From: Bacillota bacterium | GTDB lineage: Bacteria > Bacillota > Bacilli > Bacillales_A > Planococcaceae | Direction: 5' to 3' | Length of the DNA stretch: 64,000 nt | Assembly: GCA_023405135.1 (NCBI GenBank) | Contig: JAEXYZ010000035.1 | Coordinates: 1-64,000 of the forward strand | Part shown: positions 7,150 to 16,221 of the stretch, in pieces | Numbering within the stretch: position 1 is the first letter of the stretch | How the letters are laid out: each line of letters begins with the position of its first letter | The notes under the pieces: model-generated | Databases searched by the model: none | Seen by the model: only the letters and a program-made list of their open reading frames with translations | Told to the model about the DNA's origin: nothing | Program-made: the position numbers and the translations under genes

Positions 7150-8895
7150 TTATGAAGAATAGTCACGTTTACGTGGTGGAATTAGGGAAACGTCAACTTC
7201 TTGATAAGTAATTTCAGGTTCACCAGTTTGTGGATTGAACTTCGCCATAGTTGTTTTTAAGAAGTTTTCATCGTCACGTTCTGGGAAGTCTGGTTTATAG
7301 TGAGCTCCTCGAGATTCGTTACGTAAAAGTGCACCTTTTGTAATAACACGTGCAAGATATAACATGTTTTTCAATTGACGTGTAAAGTGAGCACCTTGGT
7401 TACTCCATTTTTGAGTATCATTAATGTTAATGTTTTCCCAACGTTCTAACATTTCACCAAGTTTATTATAAGTAGCTTCTAAACGGTCATTATAACGAAC
7501 AACTGTTACGTTATCAGTCATCATTTCACCAAGCTCTTTGTGTAGCAAGTATGCGTTTTCATTACCATCCATTTTAAGGATTGCTTCCCACTTCTCTTGC
7601 TCTTCTTTTACGCGAGCATCATAGATAGATTGAGGAAGATCTTCCGCATGTTTCTTTAAGCCTTTTACATATTTAACTGCGTTTGGACCAGCAACTGAAC
7701 CACCATAAATTGCAGATAATAGTGAGTTAGCTCCTAAACGGTTTGCACCATGCTGTGAATAATCGCATTCACCAGCTGCAAATAAACCAGGAATTTCAGT
7801 CATTTGATCATAATCTACCCATAAACCACCCATTGAGTAGTGAACTGCTGGGAAGATTTTCATTGGTAATTTACGTGGGTCATCCCCTACGAATTTTTCA
7901 TAAATCTCGATGATTCCACCAAGTTTAATGTCTAATTCATGTGGATCTTTATGAGAAAGATCTAGATATACAACGTTTTCTCCGTTAATACCCAATTTTT
8001 GGTTTACACATACGTCGAAGATTTCACGAGTTGCAATATCACGAGGTACTAAGTTACCGTATGCAGGATATTTTTCTTCTAAGAAGTACCATGGTTTACC
8101 GTCTTTGTATGTCCAAATACGTCCACCTTCACCACGAGCAGATTCTGACATTAGACGATTTTTATCGTCACCAGGGATCGCTGTTGGGTGAATTTGAATC
8201 ATTTCACCGTTTGCATATGATGCACCTTGTTGGTAAACGATAGATGCTGCAGAACCAGTGTTAATGATTGAGTTAGTTGATTTACCGAAGATAATACCAG
8301 GACCACCTGTTGCCATAATTACAGCATCAGAACGGAATGATTGAATTTCTTCAGTTTGCATATTTTGAGCTACGATACCACGGCAATGACCTTCGTCGTC
8401 TAAAACAACGCCCAGGAATTCCCAATGTTCGTATTTCGTTACTAAGCCATCTACTTCATAACGACGAACTTGCTCGTCCAATGCATAAAGTAATTGTTGA
8501 CCAGTTGTTGCACCAGAGAATGCAGTACGGTGCATTAAAGTTCCACCGAAACGACGGAAGTCAATTAAACCTTCTGGAGTACGGTTAAACATAACTCCCA
8601 TACGGTCAAATAAGTGAATAATGCCAGGTGCAGCATCACACATAGCTTTAACTGGTGGTTGATTTGCTAAGAAGTCCCCACCATATACTGTATCATCAAA
8701 GTGAATCCAAGGAGAATCCCCTTCACCTTTTGTATTAACAGCACCATTAATTCCGCCTTGTGCACATACAGAGTGTGAACGTTTTACGGGAACTAATGAG
8801 AATAATTCAACTTCAGTGCCTTCTTCGGCAGCTTTCATCGTAGCCATTAAGCCAGCTAAACCGCCACCTACGACGATGATTTTGCTTTTCGCCAT
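7150..8895 (-). CDS. sdhA: Succinate dehydrogenase flavoprotein subunit
   Basis: Encodes 581 residues. Oxidises succinate to fumarate in the TCA cycle with covalently bound FAD. It begins with the dinucleotide motif IVVGGGLAGLMA, has the FAD-linking His region SHSVCAQGGINGA near residue 40, the substrate block HPTAIPG near 250 and the catalytic RGEGGRIW region. The C-terminal domain is complete. It follows sdhC by 57 bases. Confidence 0.97.
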   Translation of the reverse strand: MAKSKIIVVGGGLAGLMATMKAAEEGTEVELFSLVPVKRSHSVCAQGGINGAVNTKGEGDSPWIHFDDTVYGGDFLANQPPVKAMCDAAPGIIHLFDRMGVMFNRTPEGLIDFRRFGGTLMHRTAFSGATTGQQLLYALDEQVRRYEVDGLVTKYEHWEFLGVVLDDEGHCRGIVAQNMQTEEIQSFRSDAVIMATGGPGIIFGKSTNSIINTGSAASIVYQQGASYANGEMIQIHPTAIPGDDKNRLMSESARGEGGRIWTYKDGKPWYFLEEKYPAYGNLVPRDIATREIFDVCVNQKLGINGENVVYLDLSHKDPHELDIKLGGIIEIYEKFVGDDPRKLPMKIFPAVHYSMGGLWVDYDQMTEIPGLFAAGECDYSQHGANRLGANSLLSAIYGGSVAGPNAVKYVKGLKKHAEDLPQSIYDARVKEEQEKWEAILKMDGNENAYLLHKELGEMMTDNVTVVRYNDRLEATYNKLGEMLERWENININDTQKWSNQGAHFTRQLKNMLYLARVITKGALLRNESRGAHYKPDFPERDDENFLKTTMAKFNPQTGEPEITYQEVDVSLIPPRKRDYSS

Positions 8896-8952
8896 GATTA
8901 CTCCTCACTCCTCTTATTTGCTAAAATTATACCGGATGTTCTATTGTGTTAA

Positions 8953-9561
8953 TTACACGAACGCTAAGATTGCTGCAACACCAACAATACTTAACAATAC
9001 GAAGATTACCATTGTAACATACGATGCAATTTTCTGTGATTTAGGTGATTGTGTAATACCCCAGCTTACAAGGAATGACCAAATACCATTAGATAAGTGG
9101 AATGTTGCTGAAATAATACCTAAAATGTAGAATGTTAGCATCAAAGGATTAGCAACGATTTCTTCCATCATGCTGAATTCAACTTCTGCACCAAGTGCTT
9201 TTTGAATACGAGTTTGGAAGATGTGCCAAGCAATGAAAATTACAAGGAAAACTCCTGTAAAACGTTGTAATGCGAACATCCAGTTACGGAATGTGCCGAA
9301 GCGTTTCACATTGTTTGTAGCTGTAAATGCAATATACACACCATATAATCCGTGGAATAGAATTGGTATGTAAATTACAATCCACTCAACTAAGATTAGG
9401 AATGGAACTTTCTCCATAAAACCTGTTGCAGTGTTGTAAGCCTCTTCTCCACCTGTCGCAGTGAAGTTCATGAATAAGTGGAACACCAAAAACAGACCTA
9501 CTGGAATAATACCTAGTAAGGAATGTAAGCGGCGCCAGTAAAACTCTTGATTTTTCGACAA
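8953..9561 (-). CDS. sdhC: Succinate dehydrogenase cytochrome b558 subunit
   Basis: Encodes 202 residues from a TTG start at 9561, chosen because AGGGGGG lies 8 bases upstream and the length then equals B. subtilis SdhC. It is a di-heme membrane anchor with five predicted helices. Conserved histidines in LHSLLGIIPVGLFLVFHLF (first helix), LFHGLYG and WHIFQTR are the expected heme ligands. First gene of the operon; it diverges from yslB. Confidence 0.93.
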   Translation of the reverse strand: MSKNQEFYWRRLHSLLGIIPVGLFLVFHLFMNFTATGGEEAYNTATGFMEKVPFLILVEWIVIYIPILFHGLYGVYIAFTATNNVKRFGTFRNWMFALQRFTGVFLVIFIAWHIFQTRIQKALGAEVEFSMMEEIVANPLMLTFYILGIISATFHLSNGIWSFLVSWGITQSPKSQKIASYVTMVIFVLLSIVGVAAILAFV

Positions 9562-9630
9562 GACTGTTACCCCCCTTAGTACTTTTGAATAGCGAGCCAA
9601 TATCGTCACGATTTTGTAAACGTTCTTACA

Positions 9631-9658
9631 TTGACTGCATATTTCATCATGGTACAAT
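9631..9658 (+). promoter_or_regulatory. yslB: Possible sigma-A promoter toward yslB
   Basis: TTGACT (9631-9636), 16-base spacer, TACAAT (9653-9658) on the plus strand, about 175 bases before yslB. It lies in the sdhC-yslB divergent gap. Confidence 0.4.
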
Positions 9659-9833
9659 ATTATAACATGTCCATTGTACTCTCAAGAACTATAAGCGTCA
9701 AGGTTGCTTCCAATTTTTTATACATACAATTAAATAAGAATTTCGCTAGTTTGAGCATTTTTTTTCTACTCTATGAAATTTTTATGTTGTTTTTAATTAA
9801 AAATAAGAAAATTCACGAAAGAGGTATTTTAAG

Positions 9834-10250
9834 ATGACGTCAATTCAAAACAAATCTGTTCCTGCATTTGGTTATGATTTACTTAGGGATTACTTACTTC
9901 CAACGATATTAGGCAAACATGAGAAGGATGTATTATATTGGGCTGGAAAAGACTTAGCGAGAAAGTTTCCATGTACCGATACTCAGCTTATTATCTCATT
10001 TTTCCAAGATGCAGGTTGGGGTTTTTTGACGCTCGATAAGGAAGAAAAGGATGGATGCACATTTCATTTAACAAATGATCTTGACCTATTAAAAATTGAA
10101 GAACGTTCATTTCGACTTGAAGCAGGCTTTATCGCTCAACAAATACAAGGAATTAAAGGTTGCTTAACTGAATGTCATGATGAAAAAAGAGAAAATCAAC
10201 ATCAAGTTGTATTTACTGTAAAATGGGATAAAAAAGAAACAATTGAGTAA
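9834..10250 (+). CDS. yslB: YslB family protein (DUF2507)
   Basis: Encodes 138 residues, with AGAGGTATTTTAAG before the ATG. Matches the conserved Bacillales YslB family in length, N-terminal pattern (FGYDLLRDYLLPTILGKHEKDVLYWAGKDLAR) and position between sdhC and lysC. The fold resembles V4R/4VR small-molecule-binding domains. Function is unknown. It has no cysteine ligand set apart from scattered Cys and no membrane segment. Confidence 0.85.
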   Translation: MTSIQNKSVPAFGYDLLRDYLLPTILGKHEKDVLYWAGKDLARKFPCTDTQLIISFFQDAGWGFLTLDKEEKDGCTFHLTNDLDLLKIEERSFRLEAGFIAQQIQGIKGCLTECHDEKRENQHQVVFTVKWDKKETIE

Positions 10251-10382
10251 TTAAATAGTTTCTTCCATTTAATTATAAAAATTGAAGGTCGTCCTGAAAA
10301 TTCAATTTCAGGGTCCCCTTACTATTCAACCTTAAACTATTCGTATTCTCATCGAAAAACTATTGTACTGAAATTAAATATA

Positions 10383-10416
10383 AAGAGCCGTCCCCAAAAT
10401 AACTCGGACGGCTCTT
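10383..10416. terminator. Convergent terminator yslB/lysC
   Basis: AAGAGCCGTCC pairs with GGACGGCTCTT (11-bp stem). It lies directly after the lysC stop and between two convergent genes, so it probably serves both. Confidence 0.75.
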
Positions 10417-10420
10417 GCTT

Positions 10421-10912
10421 TTAATTAACCAATTCTTCTACTAAATTAAACTCATCGTGTAAAGCGTTTGCTGCGTGAATCATTTCATCTTGAGGCACAA
10501 CAACAGATACTTTTATTTCTGACGTACTTACCATTTTCACTAATATATTTTCTTTACGTAACCGGTCGAACATTCGGGCTGCTACACCAGGATTTGAAAC
10601 CATCCCGGATCCAACTATGGACACCTTAGCTAAACCTACCTCAAAATCTGCAAAACTAAATCCTAATGCCGGTTTATTTTTTTCTAATACTTGTAAAGCT
10701 TCAGCAAAATCTTCTTTTGCAATAGAAAAGGAGACAGTTGGTTTTACGCCGTCAATCACAGCCTGTACAATAATGTCAACATCAATATTATGCTGAGCAA
10801 GTGTTGTAAAAATAGTAGCGAGTGATGAGTGCTCGTACGAATCATATCCTACTGTTAAACGAATAATATCTGCCTCATAAGCTACACCTCGTACAACTAG
10901 ATTTTTCTCCAT
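10421..10912 (-). CDS. lysC: Aspartokinase II beta subunit (internal in-frame start)
   Basis: Met246 of lysC is preceded by GGGAGAGG with a 5-base spacer, a strong ribosome site inside the gene. The product would be the 163-residue ACT-domain chain, the same length as the beta subunit that B. subtilis makes from an in-frame internal start of lysC. The N-terminus MEKNLVVRGVAYE marks the beginning of the first ACT domain. It is not a separate gene but an alternative product. Confidence 0.75.
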   Translation of the reverse strand: MEKNLVVRGVAYEADIIRLTVGYDSYEHSSLATIFTTLAQHNIDVDIIVQAVIDGVKPTVSFSIAKEDFAEALQVLEKNKPALGFSFADFEVGLAKVSIVGSGMVSNPGVAARMFDRLRKENILVKMVSTSEIKVSVVVPQDEMIHAANALHDEFNLVEELVN

Positions 10913-11647
10913 TTCTACCTCTCCCTTTATCAAAGTTCCCTTTGCATTATCTTTACTAGATCGAACAATTAATGGAATTTCATATCGTTTTGCTAACTCA
11001 ACAGCTCGCGGATGAACGATTTGTGAACCAAGGTTAGCGAGCTCCAACATTTCATCATAAGAAATTTGCTTTAGCTTTCTTGCCTCTTTTACTACAGTAG
11101 GGTCTGCAGTATAAATTCCATCCTGTGTTGTATATATGTCGATTCGTTCTGCTTGAATCGCAATACCGATTGCAACTGCAGTTGTTTCAGGACCACCCTC
11201 CCCTAAAGTTAAAATGTTATTGTTTTGGTCAATTCCTTGAGATCCCGCAACGATAACAATTTCTCCTTTTTTCAGTCGGTCGAAAATTAAATCCTGATTG
11301 ATACTGTTAATGAGTACATTTTTATTTGATTCGATGGTTTGAATACCTGCTTGCCATCCTGTTAAAGAAACAGCTTTAAAACCATTTTTTTGAATAGCGA
11401 TTGCTAATAAACTGCTAGCAATTTGTGCATTTGTTGAGTTTAAAACATGGAGTTCTCGTTTCGAAGGTTTATCTGAAAGTGAAAATGCGTATTGTAAGAA
11501 CTTATCTTCCAATAAATCAATTGAAGGAACAACAGCAATCACATTTCGACCTAGCTTTTTTTCTTCAATAATTCTTTTTGCTATTTGCTCTATTTTTTCA
11601 GGTGTCGATAGTGAAGAACTGTCGATTTTTACAACAATACTCGTCAT
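10421..11647 (-). CDS. lysC: Aspartokinase II (lysine-sensitive), alpha subunit
   Basis: Encodes 408 residues, the length of B. subtilis LysC. Phosphorylates aspartate, the first step to lysine, DAP, threonine and methionine. The N-terminal kinase domain includes VIVAGSQGIDQ and the LGEGGPETTAVAIGIA block (about 150-165). Two ACT domains fill the C-terminal 160 residues. The kinase N-terminus is somewhat divergent (VVKIDSSSLSTPEKI, without the usual KFGGTS), so kinase activity should be regarded as likely rather than certain. It is controlled by the lysine riboswitch upstream and lies next to uvrC as in B. subtilis. Confidence 0.88.
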   Translation of the reverse strand: MTSIVVKIDSSSLSTPEKIEQIAKRIIEEKKLGRNVIAVVPSIDLLEDKFLQYAFSLSDKPSKRELHVLNSTNAQIASSLLAIAIQKNGFKAVSLTGWQAGIQTIESNKNVLINSINQDLIFDRLKKGEIVIVAGSQGIDQNNNILTLGEGGPETTAVAIGIAIQAERIDIYTTQDGIYTADPTVVKEARKLKQISYDEMLELANLGSQIVHPRAVELAKRYEIPLIVRSSKDNAKGTLIKGEVEMEKNLVVRGVAYEADIIRLTVGYDSYEHSSLATIFTTLAQHNIDVDIIVQAVIDGVKPTVSFSIAKEDFAEALQVLEKNKPALGFSFADFEVGLAKVSIVGSGMVSNPGVAARMFDRLRKENILVKMVSTSEIKVSVVVPQDEMIHAANALHDEFNLVEELVN

Positions 11648-11699
11648 AGCTAATCTCTCCTTTTCAACTCGATGTTGACCTTGCTACATTCTTTTATAA

Positions 11700-11946
11700 A
11701 TAAAAAAGCAACTTCTCACAAAAATAGTGAAAAGCTGCCTCTGAACATACCTAATGATTGGAACGTTTTACGAGATAGCCCTCCAGAATCTAAATTTTGA
11801 TTCTGACAGTTTTACATTTCTTAAATGTAAAACCAGCAACAAACCCGAACAATTGATTTACTGCTTCGGCAAGTTTTCCTTTCACTAACTATCTTAGGAA
11901 TTGTTCATCCTCCAATCAGTTACTATTAAACCTTGCACCTCTATCT
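11700..11946 (-). promoter_or_regulatory. Lysine riboswitch (L box) with terminator, upstream of lysC
   Basis: Read on the minus strand: conserved AGAGGTGCAAGG at 11943-11932, then GAAAGGAAAACTTGCCGAAG, TTCGGG loop regions and the closing GGGCTATCTCG. These match the L-box core. A terminator hairpin GCAGCTTTTCAC / GTGAGAAGTTGC with six T follows (11702-11740). High lysine should stop transcription before lysC. Confidence 0.92.
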
Positions 11947-11985
11947 TAATTATACTAAATGGTATGTGCTTACAATATCATACAA

Positions 11986-13776
11986 TTATTCCTTTGACAA
12001 TGTGTCTTTATGAAAATAATTATAAATAGCAGTTGCTGTGGAGCTAGGTATTTGAGCTGCCAAAAGTTCTTCAACTGTTGATTCTTTTATTTTTTTAATT
12101 GATCCAAAATATTTTAATAATTGCTGTTTTCGTTTTGGTCCTACACCTTCAATTTCATCTAACACAGATTGTATTGCATGGGTTTGATGCTGTTGACGTA
12201 AAAACGTAATAGCAAATCGATGCACTTCGTCTTGAATGCGTTGTAGTAAATAAAATCCATCGCTCGTTCTTTTCATTTCAACTGGTACAGGTGGATCTCC
12301 AAACAATAATTGAGAAGTATTATGTTTTTCATCTTTCGCTAAACCAGCAATTGGAATATAAAGACCTAGTTCATCCTCTACTACTTCTCGTGCAACTTCC
12401 ATTTGTCCTTTCCCACCATCGATAATAATTAAATCTGGAAGAGGTAAATTATCTTTTAACACCCTTGTATATCTGCGGCGAATAACCTCTTGCATAGCAC
12501 CGTAATCATCATGTTTTGCCGTTTCACGAAGTTTATATTTACGGTATTCCTTTTTAGCCGGTTTGCCGTCGATAAAGACAACCATAGCTGAAACAGCGTC
12601 TGCACCGTGCATATGACTATTATCGAAGGCTTCGATCCGAAGCGGTGCAGCGATATTCATCGCATCCCCAAGTTCCTCGCATGCACCTACTGTTCGTTCT
12701 TCTTGACGTTCAATAAGTTGAAATTTCTCATGGAGCGCAATTTGAGCATTTTTCATTGCTAAATCAACTAGTTCTTTTTTTGGACCGCGTTTAGGAATGA
12801 CCACTTTCACATCCAATAGCTTTTCTAAAATAGCTGTGTCGATATTGTTTGGAGTAAAAATTTCTTTTGGTTTAATATGTTCCGGAATTTCATAAAAACG
12901 ACCAATAAACGTTAAAAACTCTTCATCAGGATCGCGATAAATTGGGAAAATAGAAACATCCCGTTCAATTAGCTTCCCTTGTCGTACAAAAAATACTTGT
13001 ACACACATCCAGCCTTTTTCTACCGTAAAACCAAAAACATCCCGATTTGATAAATCCCCTGAGACTATTTTCTGTTTTTGCATAATTGTTTCAATATGAG
13101 AAATTTGATCACGAAAATCTTTAGCCCGTTCAAATTCTAAATTTTCCGCAGCCTCCATCATCTTTTTTTCGAGCTCTACTTTTACTTCCTCATAGCCTCC
13201 GTTAAGAAACTTTGTAATTTCCTCAATCATGTCATCATAAACTTTTGAATCAATTTCCTTTACACAAGGAGCTAAACACTGTCCAAGATGATAATATAAG
13301 CAAACACGATCAGGTAATCTAGCACATTTTCTTAATGGATAAATTCGATCTAGTAATTTCCTCGTTTCATTGGCAGCAAAAGCGTTCGGATACGGTCCAA
13401 AATATTTTGCTTTATCCTTTTTTACTTTTCGAGTTGTTAATATGCGCGGATATTTTTCATTTGTTATTTTAATATACGGATAAGTTTTATCATCCGTAAG
13501 CATGACATTATATTTCGGATCATGTTTTTTTATTAAATTTAACTCTAAAATTAAAGCCTCTAAATCACTTGAAGTAACAATATATTCAAAGTCTTCAATT
13601 TCACTAACTAAACGCTGAGTTTTCCCATCATGGGAGCCAGTAAAATAAGAACGGACTCGGTTTTTTAAAATTTTTGCCTTCCCAACATAAATGATCGTAC
13701 CTTGGCGATCCTTCATTAAGTAGCAGCCTGGTTCGTCCGGCAAAATTGCTAATTTATTTTGAATGTTATCATTCAT
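11986..13776 (-). CDS. uvrC: Excinuclease ABC subunit C
   Basis: Encodes 596 residues. Makes the dual incisions in nucleotide excision repair. Order of domains: GIY-YIG nuclease (GCYLMKDRQGTIIYVGKA, residues 17-35), a cysteine cluster near 150-175, UVR motif (AAENLEFERAKDFRDQI, about 210), RNase H-like nuclease domain (EAFDNSHMHG, DLIIIDGGKGQ), and C-terminal helix-hairpin-helix (IEGVGPKRKQQLLKYFGS). Complete and of usual length. Located between lysC and trxA as in B. subtilis. Confidence 0.97.
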   Translation of the reverse strand: MNDNIQNKLAILPDEPGCYLMKDRQGTIIYVGKAKILKNRVRSYFTGSHDGKTQRLVSEIEDFEYIVTSSDLEALILELNLIKKHDPKYNVMLTDDKTYPYIKITNEKYPRILTTRKVKKDKAKYFGPYPNAFAANETRKLLDRIYPLRKCARLPDRVCLYYHLGQCLAPCVKEIDSKVYDDMIEEITKFLNGGYEEVKVELEKKMMEAAENLEFERAKDFRDQISHIETIMQKQKIVSGDLSNRDVFGFTVEKGWMCVQVFFVRQGKLIERDVSIFPIYRDPDEEFLTFIGRFYEIPEHIKPKEIFTPNNIDTAILEKLLDVKVVIPKRGPKKELVDLAMKNAQIALHEKFQLIERQEERTVGACEELGDAMNIAAPLRIEAFDNSHMHGADAVSAMVVFIDGKPAKKEYRKYKLRETAKHDDYGAMQEVIRRRYTRVLKDNLPLPDLIIIDGGKGQMEVAREVVEDELGLYIPIAGLAKDEKHNTSQLLFGDPPVPVEMKRTSDGFYLLQRIQDEVHRFAITFLRQQHQTHAIQSVLDEIEGVGPKRKQQLLKYFGSIKKIKESTVEELLAAQIPSSTATAIYNYFHKDTLSKE

Positions 13777-14004
13777 TCATATCACCTAATGTAATTTACC
13801 TTTTTACTATATTATACGGGGTTAGGAAGAACAAATGCGAGGAAAAAAGAGCTTCTCTAGAACTTTTGCGTTACAGTTGAGACATATAACTTCTTTTTCG
13901 GCGGTTTGGCTTTTTTTGTGGATCGATAAACTTAGTACGCTTTAACCTTTTTGTAGAATTTCGAGTTCATTTAGAATCGAATATTATTAAGAAAGTCTTT
14001 ATAA

Positions 14005-14042
14005 AAAAAGCCCCAAAAGAAGCAAATCGCTACTTTCGGGAC
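14005..14042 (-). terminator. trxA: Terminator of trxA
   Basis: Minus strand: CCCGAAAGTAGC with GCTTCTTTTGGGG, followed by a run of seven T. It starts just after the trxA stop. Confidence 0.75.
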
Positions 14043-14053
14043 ATATTAGTTAA

Positions 14054-14368
14054 TTATTTATTGTTGTTGATAAATTCAACTAAAGCTTCTTTTGGTTGGA
14101 ATCCAACAGTTTTAGCAACTAACTCGCCATCTTTAAATAATAATAATGATGGGATAGACATTACTTGATATTCTGCAGCTGTTGCTTGGTTGTTATCAAC
14201 GTCTAATTTAACGATTTTTACTTGATCGCTCATTTCTGCATCAATTTCTTCTAAAACTGGTGCAATCATTTTACATGGTCCACACCATGTTGCCCAAAAG
14301 TCTACAAGTACAACGCCTTCAGCGATTTGTTGTGAAAAGTCTTGATCTGTTGCATGTGCAATTGCCAT
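14054..14368 (-). CDS. trxA: Thioredoxin
   Basis: Encodes 104 residues from ATG at 14368 behind AAGGAGG. General disulfide reductase. Active site WCGPC near residue 28 within FWATWCGPCKMIAPV; cis-proline SIPSLLLF near residue 73. Length is standard. The 310 bases upstream hold presumably only its promoter; I see nothing else there. Confidence 0.97.
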   Translation of the reverse strand: MAIAHATDQDFSQQIAEGVVLVDFWATWCGPCKMIAPVLEEIDAEMSDQVKIVKLDVDNNQATAAEYQVMSIPSLLLFKDGELVAKTVGFQPKEALVEFINNNK

Positions 14369-14678
14369 TTTTAATATCCTCCTTAAATCTAACATCTGTA
14401 CGTAGTATAGCATGATAGTAAAATGAGTTACAGTAAAGTGAACTGAAAATCCGACATAAATTTTACAAAATCTTAGTAAACATAAAATTTATAGTAGTTT
14501 CATAATTAACATCTTTTCTTAGTTAAATCTTAGTTAAATTTTAAGTTTTATTATGATACTGCAAAAATGATGCTAGACAGTTGCTTATACATACAAATGA
14601 ATATGAACCGCCTTTAAAAGCTTTGTTATATTCAAACCTTATTGTATGATAATTTGTAAAAAATATAGGAGAATTATT

Positions 14679-15097
14679 ATGGAATTTCGTTCAAAAATAG
14701 ACAACTTTTTTGTAGTTATCGTATCCATCACATTGCTCTATATTTAGATAATGAGAGAACGGTTATCGAGACAATTTTAGTTGTGTCCTTATGTCTTTTA
14801 TTAATTGGGATTGTTTTATGGTGTACATTTTCTATTAAGTACGTTTTCTATGAAGATTATTTATGTGTTAAAGCTGGTCTCTTTAGAAGTCGAATTCCAT
14901 ATAACGAAATGACAAGAATATCAACTACAAACGATATCTTTACGGGCTATCGTCTATTATCATCAAAAAATGGAATTGAAATATTTTATAAATCGGCATC
15001 TTTAGGCAGTGTGAAAATTTCACCAAAGGATGTTGAGCTTTTTATTTCTGAATTAAAACAACGTTGTCCAACTATACAAATTGATAAATTAAATTAA
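14679..15097 (+). pseudogene. PH-domain-like membrane protein, frameshifted
   Basis: An ATG at 14679, behind TAGGAG, opens MEFRSKIDNFFVVIVSITLLY and hits TAG at 14745. The rest of the protein continues in another frame from about 14744 (LDNERTVIETILVV...) to a TAA at 15097. It contains a hydrophobic segment (LLLIGIVLWCTF) and a compact domain YVFYEDYLCVKAGLFRSRIPYNEMTRI...FYKSASLGSVKISPKD. This resembles the bacterial PH domain family (DUF1200/YyaB-like). The FRSKID start and the domain belong together in that family, so a one-base indel between about 14690 and 14747 has probably broken the gene. A sequencing error is the alternative. Function unknown. Confidence 0.65.
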
Positions 15098-15168
15098 GAA
15101 TTAACAAAAAAGTGAAGCCCATTTCGAGCAATATATCAGAATATTTTTTTAACAAAGTAAAAATAAAA

Positions 15169-15205
15169 AGTCGATTTGTAACAAATTTTTGCTACAAATC
15201 GACTT
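15169..15205 (-). terminator. Terminator of the lcfA-fadR-fadB-etfB-etfA operon
   Basis: AAGTCGATTTGTA pairs with TACAAATCGACTT (13-bp stem), 11 bases after the etfA stop. Confidence 0.8.
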
Positions 15206-15215
15206 CTTTAATAAA

Positions 15216-16193
15216 TTAAGAATTTACTTTTAACGCTTTAAATTCTTCAATTAATAAAGGAATTACTTCGAATAAATCGCCAACAATACCATAGTCTGCA
15301 ACTTTAAAAATGTTTGCTTCAGGATCTTTATTAATTGCTACAATTACTTTTGAATTCGACATACCAGCTAAATGTTGAATTGCTCCTGAAATACCAGCTG
15401 CAATATAAAGGTCCGGTGTTACAACCTTACCTGTTTGACCAATTTGCAGTGAATAATCACAGTAACCTGCATCGCAAGCACCACGTGAAGCTCCGGCTGC
15501 CCCTCCAAGTAAATTAGCAAGTTCTCTTAATGGCTCAAAACCTTCCTCAGATTTCACACCACGTCCACCTGCAACGACTACCTTTGCTTCTGATAGGTCA
15601 ACACCCGTAGATGCTTTGCGCACGACTTCTTTAATAATTGTTCGTAAATTTTGAATATCTACTGAAATTGAAGAGACAGAACCTGTACGACTTTCATCTT
15701 TTTCTAGAGGTGCAATGTTATTCGGACGAATTGTCACAAATACTAAGCCATCTTTAATTTTTACTTTTTCAAATGCTTTTCCAGAGTAAATTGGGCGTAT
15801 GAATACTACGTCATCTCCGGCACCTTCAATTTCTGTTACATCTGAGATTAAGCCAGATTGTAATCTAGACGCAATTTTAGGTGATAAATCTTTACCTAAT
15901 GATGTATGACCAAAAACAATTGCTTCTGGCTTTTCTTGTTCTACAACCGCTAGTAAAGCTTGGCTAAAACCGTCTGAAGTATATGATTTTAAATGTGGAT
16001 GCTCGACTGTTACAACACGATCTGTACCGTAAGCAATTAAACTATTTGCTAATTGAGAGATTCCATCTCCAATTAGAGTACCTACGATTTCACCACCATC
16101 CGCAATTTGTTTTGCAGCAGCAATTGCCTCATATGAAACGTTACGTAATGCACCGTCACGAACTTCGCCTAACACTAACACTTTCTTTGCCAT
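15216..16193 (-). CDS. etfA: Electron transfer flavoprotein alpha subunit
   Basis: Encodes 325 residues. With EtfB it accepts electrons from acyl-CoA dehydrogenases and passes them to the quinone pool. The C-terminal FAD domain is clear: VVAGGRGVKSEEGF, GASRGACDAGYCDYSLQIGQTGK, and PDLYIAAGISGAIQHLAGM. Last gene of the fatty-acid operon, 28 bases after etfB. Confidence 0.96.
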   Translation of the reverse strand: MAKKVLVLGEVRDGALRNVSYEAIAAAKQIADGGEIVGTLIGDGISQLANSLIAYGTDRVVTVEHPHLKSYTSDGFSQALLAVVEQEKPEAIVFGHTSLGKDLSPKIASRLQSGLISDVTEIEGAGDDVVFIRPIYSGKAFEKVKIKDGLVFVTIRPNNIAPLEKDESRTGSVSSISVDIQNLRTIIKEVVRKASTGVDLSEAKVVVAGGRGVKSEEGFEPLRELANLLGGAAGASRGACDAGYCDYSLQIGQTGKVVTPDLYIAAGISGAIQHLAGMSNSKVIVAINKDPEANIFKVADYGIVGDLFEVIPLLIEEFKALKVNS

Positions 16194-16221
16194 ATCATTA
16201 TCCCTCCGTTACCCGTCTTTT

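Noticed and set aside
9601..9640. CcpA cre site upstream of sdhC
   Set aside because: TGTAAGAACGTTTACA is palindromic, but only the right half fits the cre pattern.
9697..9833. Possible plus-strand gene between sdhC and yslB
   Set aside because: The frame is hydrophobic and AT-rich with no ribosome site; it is better explained as the divergent promoter region.
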